From the NCBI GenBank assembly GCA_027624675.1, contig JAQBTZ010000042.1:1-5660 (forward strand): a stretch of 5,660 nt of DNA. The letters run 5' to 3'. Under the pieces are notes generated by a model. It was not told the DNA's origin, searched no databases, and saw nothing but the letters and a program-made list of their open reading frames with translations. The DNA is from a bacterium (lineage in GTDB: Bacteria; Patescibacteriota; WWE3; 2-01-FULL-39-13; JAQBTZ01). The position numbers were made by a program, and so were the translations under genes. Below, in pieces: positions 1-5,074 of this stretch (position 1 is its first letter; each line of letters begins with the position of its first letter).

Positions 1-1
1 A

Positions 2-238
2 AGTGCAGAATTTTTAAAGTTTCTCTCTGAAAATAGTAGAGCTTCTGCAGCAAAAGAATGGGAGACTACTGGTCAGGGTTTGTTTATCGCATTGCTTGAA
101 AATCTTTTAGATAAGGTAAGGAAAGGAGAAGATTTCCAGAAAGAGTTAGAGTCGTTATATAACTCTCAGGTTTTTCAGAGTTGGAGAGCAAACCGACCAA
201 AACCCAAAGGTGGAAGATCTGGCTGGGGTAACGTGTAG
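2..238 (+). CDS. C-terminal part of an unrecognised protein (5' truncated by window edge)
   Basis: An open frame enters from the left edge and stops at TAG 236-238, giving 78 codons with no start in view. I do not recognise the family. The visible part begins with about 60 residues that look helical and charged (many Lys, Glu, Leu and Gln) and contain no membrane segment. It ends in a basic, Gly/Pro-rich tail (about the last 18 residues) with several Arg and Lys and two Trp (one at the start of the tail), consistent with a flexible nucleic-acid- or ribosome-binding tail, though that is only a guess. The frame is open throughout, uses codons like its neighbours, and is followed two bases later by a strong hairpin. 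This supports a real gene end. Nothing in the visible part links it functionally to trpS. Confidence 0.6.
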   Translation, partial: SAEFLKFLSENSRASAAKEWETTGQGLFIALLENLLDKVRKGEDFQKELESLYNSQVFQSWRANRPKPKGGRSGWGNV

Positions 239-239
239 T

Positions 240-301
240 TTTGTGTGAAGAGAAGGAAAGGGTGTTTTACAACACTTGGAAATCCTTCTCTTCACTACAA
301 A
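240..301. repeat. Long inverted repeat / hairpin just after the upstream stop codon
   Basis: Arms 240-257 and 283-301 are complementary over 18 base pairs, interrupted only by one bulged base (T296). The inner 13 pairs (245-257 with 283-295) are perfect. After a small internal loop, a second helix (262-266 with 271-275) closes a TTAC tetraloop. The position, starting two bases after the TAG of the upstream gene, is where a transcription terminator or a 3'-end stabilising hairpin would sit. No T tract follows on either strand, so it is not a textbook intrinsic terminator. It may instead protect the 3' end from exonucleases, be a dispersed palindromic repeat, or be part of a small structured RNA. 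The structure itself is clear; the function is not. Confidence 0.7.
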
Positions 302-306
302 TTATA

Positions 307-362
307 GCATATACCGTTACAGAGCCATTATCAACCCGGCGGGTTGATAATGTTGGTATAGC
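307..362. repeat. Second nested hairpin with GC-rich tip
   Basis: A perfect 12-bp inverted repeat (326-337 with 341-352) closes a 3-nt GGC loop, with a GC-rich top (CCC/GGG). It sits inside an outer helix, 310-315 with 355-360 (TATACC/GGTATA). That helix extends by two more pairs (307-308 with 361-362) past a bulged A309. The internal loop is asymmetric: 10 nt on the left, 2 nt on the right. No T tract follows, so simple intrinsic termination is not supported. It lies upstream of the likely trpS promoter and is therefore probably in the 3' UTR of the upstream gene, or a separate structured RNA. I see no T-box sequence and no resemblance to a tRNA. Confidence 0.65.
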
Positions 363-387
363 GTAAATCTAAAAATTAGTTAGTAAA

Positions 388-430
388 TTGACTAGATGTA
401 TTAGCATCTAGTTTGATAAACAAGTATTAT
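388..430 (+). promoter_or_regulatory. Likely trpS promoter region
   Basis: Two sigma-70-type readings overlap here. The first is TTGACT (388-393) with TTTGAT (412-417), spacer 18. The second is TTAGCA (401-406) with TATTAT (425-430), spacer 18, which would place transcription start near 437 and leave a leader of about 14 nt containing only the ribosome binding site. The second has the better -10, the first the better -35. A promoter is expected here because trpS follows a gene end and two hairpins. Which pair is used cannot be settled by reading alone. Confidence 0.4.
391..412. promoter_or_regulatory. Palindromic operator-like dyad within the trpS promoter
   Basis: A perfect 8-bp dyad, ACTAGATG (391-398) and CATCTAGT (405-412), surrounds a 6-nt centre. 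It overlaps core promoter elements in either promoter reading, as a repressor operator would. Its outer half-sites ACTAG/CTAGT match the half-sites of the enterobacterial TrpR operator, but they are 12 bp apart rather than 4. The resemblance is therefore suggestive only and could be chance in AT-rich DNA. It could also form a small RNA hairpin if transcription starts upstream. Confidence 0.35.
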
Positions 431-450
431 ATTAATAAGGAAAATAAATT

Positions 451-1431
451 ATGAAACAAACAGTTTTAGCAGGAATAAGGGCAACAAGTAAATTACACAT
501 TGGAAACTATTTAGGTGCAGTTAAAGGTATGCTTGAACTTGAAAAAAGTGGAGAGTATGAAACATTTTTTATGGTTGCAGATATTCACGCAATCACAACT
601 CCATTTGACCCCGAAGGGTTAAGGAAAAATAAGTATGAGGTTGTAATTGATTATCTGGCATGTGGACTTGACCCTGAAAAATCAGTTATTTTTTTACAAT
701 CGATGGTAGGGGAGCATGCTGAATTTGCATTTTATCTATCTTCTCTGGTAACTATTGCAAGGATGCAACATTTACCAACATTTAAGGAAAAGGTTAAACA
801 GTATCCGGAAAGTACTAGCTTGGCGTTATTAAATTATCCTACATTAATGGCTTCTGATATCTTGCTTTACAATGCAAGTAAGGTGCCAGTTGGTATTGAT
901 CAAGAACCTCATTTAGAAATTGCCAGAGAAATTGCTCGAAAATTAAATAGTACATATAGCTTAGCTTTTAATGAGGCTACAAGGTTTGCAACAGAGGGGC
1001 AATATGTACCCAGCCTAACAGGTGAGGGAAAAATGTCAAAATCTGTTGAGGGTAGTGCAATTATGTTAACGGACGATTTTGAAACTATTAAAAATAAGTT
1101 ATTTGCTGTACCTACTGATTCTGGTAAAGGTGAAGGGGTTCCAATTAGTGGGGGGGTAAAAACATTACTTGAACTTACAACTTTATTTTTAGGTGTTGAA
1201 AAAAGGAAAGAGTATGAATTAATGTATTTGTCAGATGGGATTAAGTATAAACAGATGAAAGAGGAGCTTGCAGAAGAAGTTTATAAAGTTTTAATCCCAA
1301 TTCAAGAAAAAAGAAGGTATTTTGAAAATAATCCACAGATTGTTGTAGAGGTAATAAACTATGGAAAAAACAAAGCACAAAAAGTTGCAAGCGAAAATTT
1401 AGCTAAGGTTAAATTTGCAATGGGATTGTAA
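451..1431 (+). CDS. trpS: Tryptophanyl-tRNA synthetase
   Basis: This cytoplasmic class Ic aminoacyl-tRNA synthetase joins L-tryptophan to tRNA-Trp using ATP, an essential step of translation. The class I signature is HIGN at residues 16-19, within SKLHIGNYLG. The KMSKS loop is intact at 194-198, preceded by TGEG. The family block from Tyr129 to about 165 contains Asp136 (in ASDILLY), the position that recognises the indole nitrogen in characterised TrpRS. It also contains VPVGIDQ (145-151) and the HLE segment (154-156) that follows it. At 326 aa it has normal bacterial length and seems complete. The ATG at 451 has a good Shine-Dalgarno, AAGGA at 437-441, with 9-nt spacing. Two oddities stand out. 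The loop before the HIGH motif, usually RPTG or QPSG, reads RATS. The protein also contains no tryptophan at all: the Trp often found in the HAxxAW segment is Phe94. It is probably transcribed from its own promoter in the preceding intergenic region. Confidence 0.97.
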   Translation: MKQTVLAGIRATSKLHIGNYLGAVKGMLELEKSGEYETFFMVADIHAITTPFDPEGLRKNKYEVVIDYLACGLDPEKSVIFLQSMVGEHAEFAFYLSSLVTIARMQHLPTFKEKVKQYPESTSLALLNYPTLMASDILLYNASKVPVGIDQEPHLEIAREIARKLNSTYSLAFNEATRFATEGQYVPSLTGEGKMSKSVEGSAIMLTDDFETIKNKLFAVPTDSGKGEGVPISGGVKTLLELTTLFLGVEKRKEYELMYLSDGIKYKQMKEELAEEVYKVLIPIQEKRRYFENNPQIVVEVINYGKNKAQKVASENLAKVKFAMGL

Positions 1432-1436
1432 ACATA

Positions 1437-1465
1437 TTGAGTAAATTCTAATTAAGCCGTAGAAT
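1437..1465 (+). promoter_or_regulatory. Candidate promoter for the actin-like gene, positioned for leaderless transcription
   Basis: TTGAGT (1437-1442) and TAGAAT (1460-1465) are separated by exactly 17 bp and match the sigma-70 hexamers at 4 and 5 of 6 positions. Only 7 nt separate the -10 box from the ATG at 1473, so transcription would begin at or within a base or two of the start codon. No Shine-Dalgarno lies before that ATG, which agrees with a leaderless mRNA. The -10 box is also the right arm of a weak 6-bp dyad (1445-1450 with 1460-1465). No transcript data support this. Confidence 0.45.
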
Positions 1466-1472
1466 AGAATAA

Positions 1473-2687
1473 ATGAAACTGCCGATATTTTTTAGAAAGT
1501 CAAAAACTCCAAAACACTCTGAAAATTTCATTGCAATTGATATAGGGTCTGATTTTGTTAAGGCGATTTTATTTGAGGTAGAGGAAACAGCTACCTTAAA
1601 GATGATTGGCTTTGGTAAACATTATCTAAATCTTAAAGATGTACAGGCTGGAGTTATTTCTAATAAGGATGGTGTTCAAGAGGCGATTATTGCAGCGATA
1701 AACGAGGCTTTACTTAATTACACTAAAGAGGTGAAAGACTGTGTGTTTGGGGTAAGTGGTGAGATGAGTATTGGGTTTAGTACAACAGTTAGGGTGACCA
1801 GGAAAAATTCAACAGAAGATATTAACGAAAAAGAGATTTTAGAGATAAAGAAAAAGATAGAAGATGTAGCCTTATTGCAGGCTCAAAGAGAATATTCGAG
1901 ACTTAAAGGTTATAACGATATTGATTTAGAACTAATTAATTCTGATATTACGATATTTAAAGTTGATGGTTTTTTTGTAACTGAACCTATTGGATTTAAG
2001 GGTAAGGTTATAGAAACTACTTTATTTACTGCATTTGCTCCACTTAACCACCTTAAATTACTTCAACAATTAGCCGCTGGTATCGGGTTAAATTTAATCA
2101 CGGTCAGCTCTAATATGTATGCATTAGTAAAGAATTTATCTAAAGAGGAACCAACCGAGTTTAATGGGATAATTGTTGATATTGGAGGTGATTCTACAGA
2201 TATTGCAGTTGTTTTTTCTGGAGGTATTTTAGCAACTCGTACTATTTCCGTTGGTGGTAGAACATTTACAAGAAGAATTGCAAACCTACTAGATTGGTCA
2301 TTTTCTGATGCAGAAAACAAAAAATTAATGTACTCTGACGGGAAACTTTCGGAAGAAGAAACACACAAAGTTGGTGGTGTTATTGATGAAACGATAGATG
2401 CATGGTTAGCTGCAGTAAGTCTGGCACTTTTAGACATAGAAGGGGTTAAGACATTTCCAAGTAAATTATATTTAACAGGTGGAGCTAGCTATATGACAGG
2501 ACTTGATGAGATGTTGGAGGAGGAGGATTGGAAGAAAAATATTCCAATGAGGCAACATTTAAAAGTAAAGAGGGTAACTTTAAATGAGGTAATTTCGGTT
2601 GATGGATTTGAGAAACAGTCTGAGATAGTCGTGCCTGCAAGTTTAGGTATAATTGGATTAATTTTAAGGGAAAATACTAATGAGTAA
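1473..2687 (+). CDS. FtsA/PilM-like actin-fold ATPase
   Basis: This 404-residue cytoplasmic protein is of the actin/Hsp70 ATPase superfamily, closest in layout to FtsA and PilM. The phosphate-1 motif is AIDIGS at 21-26. Phosphate-2 is DIGGDSTD at 236-243, and the adenosine motif is LTGGAS at 334-339. Between phosphate-1 and phosphate-2 is a region (about 86-200) where FtsA and PilM carry their small inserted SHS2/1C-type domain. FtsA tethers FtsZ filaments to the membrane with a C-terminal amphipathic helix. Here the chain ends right after the actin fold, without such a tail. Instead, a basic and hydrophobic N-terminal extension of about 17 residues (phenylalanines plus Lys/Arg) could touch the membrane. 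PilM of type IV pili is about 350 aa and binds the cytoplasmic tip of PilN. The next gene overlaps by 8 nt and encodes a bitopic membrane protein, so a PilM-PilN-like partnership is plausible. No ftsZ or pilus genes are in view, so a division or pilus role cannot be chosen. The ATG has no Shine-Dalgarno. Confidence 0.85.
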   Translation: MKLPIFFRKSKTPKHSENFIAIDIGSDFVKAILFEVEETATLKMIGFGKHYLNLKDVQAGVISNKDGVQEAIIAAINEALLNYTKEVKDCVFGVSGEMSIGFSTTVRVTRKNSTEDINEKEILEIKKKIEDVALLQAQREYSRLKGYNDIDLELINSDITIFKVDGFFVTEPIGFKGKVIETTLFTAFAPLNHLKLLQQLAAGIGLNLITVSSNMYALVKNLSKEEPTEFNGIIVDIGGDSTDIAVVFSGGILATRTISVGGRTFTRRIANLLDWSFSDAENKKLMYSDGKLSEEETHKVGGVIDETIDAWLAAVSLALLDIEGVKTFPSKLYLTGGASYMTGLDEMLEEEDWKKNIPMRQHLKVKRVTLNEVISVDGFEKQSEIVVPASLGIIGLILRENTNE

Positions 2688-4239
2688 AATTTACATTACC
2701 CCAAATGAGGATCTGTTTGAGATCTTAGAGCAAATATTGAAGGGATTAGATAGTGAGATCGAGGTGATGATAGATACTGCAAATCCAGTTATTAACAACT
2801 CTTTGAATTTAAAATATCTTGAGACTGAGTCAGAAAAAGCTGGCAAAAAAATAGTTTTTGTACCTAAGGATGAAAAAGGTAGAGAGGTGTTAGATAATTA
2901 TTATAAGCAAAATGCAGAGGTGGATTTAGAAGAGGCTGAGGTTAATACAGAATTATTTTCAGAGGTTACCCCAAGTAAGAAACCGTCCGGGTTTGTGAGT
3001 GGAGATATATTAGAACATGATAATGAGAAAGCAGTGGTATCTGATAAAAATAAGAAATTTAATTTGTCAGGTATTGTATCAAAAAAGACTAATCTAAAAA
3101 GATCGCAGTTTATGTATAGGGTTATAACTATTATTTTATTATTACTTATACCTATAGGTTTGTTTATAGTTTGGTGGTTTTTACCAATAGCTAATATTAC
3201 TTTAGTACTGAAATCAGAAAGTTTGGATCAATCATTTACATTAAAAGTTTCCCCAGATGTTAAAGAGCCAGATATTAAAGCGGGACTTTTTCCAGCACAG
3301 CTATTGTCTTCACAAAAATTAATTAGACAAACTGCAAGTGCAACTGGAACTAAAACTATTGGAGAAAGTGCAGTGGGAGTGGTTACGATTAGTAATAAGA
3401 CCACCGAAGAAAAAACTTTTCCACAAGGAACATTAATAGAATTAATCTCAGAAGATTCACTTAAAAAAATTCAGTTTACAACAACGCAGGAGTCAACAGT
3501 AGTAGCCTCGAGTGGTGGTGTAGTAGGTAAGGCTGATATTGCTGTTGTAGCAAGTGACATTGGTGAAGATTATAACTTAACTGTTGGTCAACTTTTTAAT
3601 GTTGGTGGACTCGACAGTGCCGATTTTGTTGCAAAAAACGAAAGTGATATTAAAGGTGGAGTAAGCACTAAAGTTACTATTATCACACAATCAGACCAGG
3701 ATAAATTATTAGCTGATATTAAGGCTCAGTTGGATAAGCAGGTTAAAGAGGATTTAATTAAAAAAGCTGAAGGGAAAAATTTAGCGCAAAGCTCTATAAA
3801 ATTATCAATAGTTAGTAAGGTGTTTAGTGATAATGTTGGAGCGCAGGTATCGACGTTTTCATTAGAAGTAACTGAAAAGGCAGAAGGTTTAGTAATTGAT
3901 GAGAGTACTATAAAGAAATTAGAACAAGATATTAAACCCAATGTACCAGATGGTTATAAGATTTTAGATGAAAAGGGTCAATTTTCATTTGATGTTATAG
4001 ACTCTGCTACTGCACCTCAGATTGTTATTGAGTATAAGGCAAAGATCGGCAAGATTTTATCTGAAGATGAATTAAGAAGTAAGTTAGTTGCAAAAACAAC
4101 TGGTGAAGCTGAGGAAATATTGAAAGAGATTAAGGAGATTGCTGAATATTCTATTCGTATTACTCCCAAATTACCTCCGGTTTTAACCCGGATGCCAAGG
4201 CAGGTGAGTAGAATAAATATACAATTCGAGTACAAGTAG
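2680..4239 (+). CDS. Bitopic membrane protein with exported 'baseplate J-like' region
   Basis: This 519-residue protein has three parts. Residues 1-75 form a small predicted alpha/beta cytoplasmic domain, including IEVMIDTANPV and, after the Lys-Leu-rich middle, KKIVFVPKD at 56-64. It resembles the head domain I know from CPR proteins annotated baseplate J/gp47. Residues 76-145 are a charged, probably disordered linker. One strong membrane helix lies at about 146-168, flanked by KRSQ. The remaining 350 residues should lie outside the cell and are rich in beta strands. They include the AVGVVTISNKT...GT pattern (231-251) that triggers J-like annotation, then Lys-rich helices and beta strands to the end. 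The ectodomain is rich in Thr, Ser, Val and Lys. The whole protein has no cysteine, so it is not a substrate for the downstream disulfide genes. The start has a Shine-Dalgarno AAGGG (2666-2670) with 9-nt spacing and overlaps the actin-like gene by 8 nt, implying coupled translation. The function is unknown. The 'baseplate' label is a domain resemblance, with no phage genes nearby. Confidence 0.75.
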   Translation: MSKIYITPNEDLFEILEQILKGLDSEIEVMIDTANPVINNSLNLKYLETESEKAGKKIVFVPKDEKGREVLDNYYKQNAEVDLEEAEVNTELFSEVTPSKKPSGFVSGDILEHDNEKAVVSDKNKKFNLSGIVSKKTNLKRSQFMYRVITIILLLLIPIGLFIVWWFLPIANITLVLKSESLDQSFTLKVSPDVKEPDIKAGLFPAQLLSSQKLIRQTASATGTKTIGESAVGVVTISNKTTEEKTFPQGTLIELISEDSLKKIQFTTTQESTVVASSGGVVGKADIAVVASDIGEDYNLTVGQLFNVGGLDSADFVAKNESDIKGGVSTKVTIITQSDQDKLLADIKAQLDKQVKEDLIKKAEGKNLAQSSIKLSIVSKVFSDNVGAQVSTFSLEVTEKAEGLVIDESTIKKLEQDIKPNVPDGYKILDEKGQFSFDVIDSATAPQIVIEYKAKIGKILSEDELRSKLVAKTTGEAEEILKEIKEIAEYSIRITPKLPPVLTRMPRQVSRINIQFEYK

Positions 4240-4245
4240 TATACT
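4218..4245 (+). promoter_or_regulatory. Candidate ruvX promoter at the end of the upstream gene
   Basis: TATACT (4240-4245) is a strong -10 hexamer lying directly after the TAG stop of the J-like gene. A weaker -35, TATACA (4218-4223), is 16 bp upstream inside the coding sequence. The -10 ends 6 nt before ATG 4252, so transcription would start essentially at that ATG. This repeats the geometry seen before the actin-like gene. No Shine-Dalgarno precedes ruvX. The -35 is poor, so read-through from upstream remains possible. Confidence 0.35.
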
Positions 4246-4251
4246 TTGGGT

Positions 4252-4638
4252 ATGTTTTTTCTAGGAATTGATTTTGGTGAAAAGAATATTGGAGTTGCTT
4301 ATGCAAATAACGATATAACATATCCGTTAGAGGTTATCTCAAATGATAAATCTACTTTTGACAAAATTCAGTTGATGGTTGATTTGTACGACGTAGAGAT
4401 GATTGTTGTAGGTATTGCAAGTGCTACTGAGGATAGTAATATCTCAAAGAAAGCTCAAAAATTTGGAAATGCGCTTTCGCAGTTTATAGGGATAAAAGTT
4501 GTATTTTATGACGAAAATTACTCAAGTAAGGATGCCAAAAATATAGCAAGTGAACTTGGTTATAAAAAAGATCGTAAAATTGATGATGTTGCAGCTGCTG
4601 TATTATTACAAAATTATCTAGATGACAAAAACAACTAA
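4252..4638 (+). CDS. ruvX: RuvX/YqgF-family RNase H-fold nuclease
   Basis: This 128-residue cytoplasmic protein is of the YqgF/RuvX family, annotated as putative Holliday junction resolvase and also linked to pre-16S rRNA 5'-end maturation (YqgF in E. coli). Numbered from ATG 4252, the first acidic motif is LGIDFGEKNIGVA, with Asp7. The second is YDENYSS, with Asp87 and Glu88. The third is KIDDVAAAVLLQNYL near the end, with Asp111/Asp112. These supply the acidic cluster expected of the RNase H fold. The middle VVGI segment lacks the usual Pro and the Gly that follows, so this copy is somewhat divergent. The length is normal (about 130-140 aa). A TTG two codons upstream (4246) is in frame and would give 130 aa. 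I prefer the ATG because the TTG falls between the -10 box and the likely transcription start, and neither has a Shine-Dalgarno. It follows the J-like gene by 12 nt and overlaps the VKOR gene by 17 nt. Confidence 0.9.
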   Translation: MFFLGIDFGEKNIGVAYANNDITYPLEVISNDKSTFDKIQLMVDLYDVEMIVVGIASATEDSNISKKAQKFGNALSQFIGIKVVFYDENYSSKDAKNIASELGYKKDRKIDDVAAAVLLQNYLDDKNN

Positions 4639-5074
4639 TCGAATTATTTTATTACTTAGTCTAGTTGGTTTAATTGTTTCAGGATATCTAGCCTACGCAA
4701 AATTTTCAGGGATACCTGTTAATTGTAGTATTTTATCTGGATGCCAGACGGTAGAGCAGAGTAAATATTCTGTTATGTTTGGTGTTCCTGTTGCAGTTTA
4801 CGGTGTATTGTTTTACTTAGGTTTAATATTTGCAACTTTTATTAGGATTAATGAAAAGTATAAAAAACTAGTGACAAAGTTAATCTTATTAGCTACGACT
4901 TTTGGTTTTTTGTTTTCGGTATATTTAACTTACCTAGAACTTTACGTAATTTTTGCAATTTGTGTATATTGCGTAGTATCTGCAGTTATCTCCACTGCCT
5001 TGTTTTTTCTTAGCTTATATGAAAATATTGTAGTTAGTAGTTTTTTAAGATTTAAAAAGGAGGAATATGAATAA
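4622..5074 (+). CDS. VKOR-family membrane thiol oxidoreductase
   Basis: This 150-residue integral membrane protein is of the vitamin K epoxide reductase family. In bacteria such proteins play the DsbB role: they reoxidise a DsbA-type thioredoxin and pass electrons to quinone. Four hydrophobic helices fit the VKOR core, at about 8-27, 53-73, 84-105 and 108-132. The loop cysteine pair is Cys35 and Cys41 (in CSILSGC). The conserved Ser is Ser50, followed by GVP at 54-56. The quinone-side active site is CVYC at 114-117. All four catalytic cysteines are present, and they are the only cysteines in the protein. Unlike many actinobacterial and cyanobacterial VKORs it has no fused thioredoxin domain. 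The partner is encoded separately by the next gene, overlapping by 8 nt. The start overlaps ruvX by 17 nt and has no Shine-Dalgarno, so translation probably depends on ribosomes finishing ruvX. Confidence 0.93.
   Translation: MTKTTNRIILLLSLVGLIVSGYLAYAKFSGIPVNCSILSGCQTVEQSKYSVMFGVPVAVYGVLFYLGLIFATFIRINEKYKKLVTKLILLATTFGFLFSVYLTYLELYVIFAICVYCVVSAVISTALFFLSLYENIVVSSFLRFKKEEYE
5057..5063 (+). promoter_or_regulatory. Strong but close-set ribosome binding site for the DsbA-like gene
   Basis: AAGGAGG lies inside the last codons of the VKOR gene and is the strongest Shine-Dalgarno in the window. It ends only 3 nt before ATG 5067, tighter than the usual 5-9 nt. No later in-frame start would keep the membrane anchor, and the next ATG (5074) is out of frame, so 5067 is retained. 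Pairing may use only the AAGGA part, giving 5-nt spacing. Confidence 0.6.

Noticed and set aside
240..362. Intrinsic terminators
   Set aside because: Both stems are strong, but neither is followed by a T run on the + or - strand, so I annotate the structures without claiming termination.
239..450. T-box riboswitch controlling trpS
   Set aside because: An aminoacyl-tRNA synthetase after a structured region suggests one, but there is no T-box consensus (AGGGTGGNACCGCG type) and no antiterminator/terminator pair next to trpS. The likely promoter lies downstream of both large hairpins.
1445..1465. Terminator hairpin after trpS
   Set aside because: Only a 6-bp AT-rich stem with a 9-nt loop and no T tract. 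Its right arm is better explained as a -10 box.
2063..2437. Minus-strand open frame of 124 codons inside the actin-like gene
   Set aside because: It lies wholly within a well-supported gene, has no recognisable motif or ribosome binding site, and looks like a frame shadow. The same holds for the minus-strand frames at 3726-3941 and 4017-4235.
2680..4239. Phage baseplate or contractile injection system component
   Set aside because: The J-like resemblance is confined to a short pattern, the protein has a membrane anchor and cytoplasmic head, and no sheath, tube, tail or capsid genes are nearby.
1473..4239. Type IV pilus pilMN operon
   Set aside because: The ATPase plus bitopic protein layout is similar, but the membrane protein is over twice PilN size with a long cytoplasmic part, and no pilO, pilQ, pilin or assembly ATPase is present.
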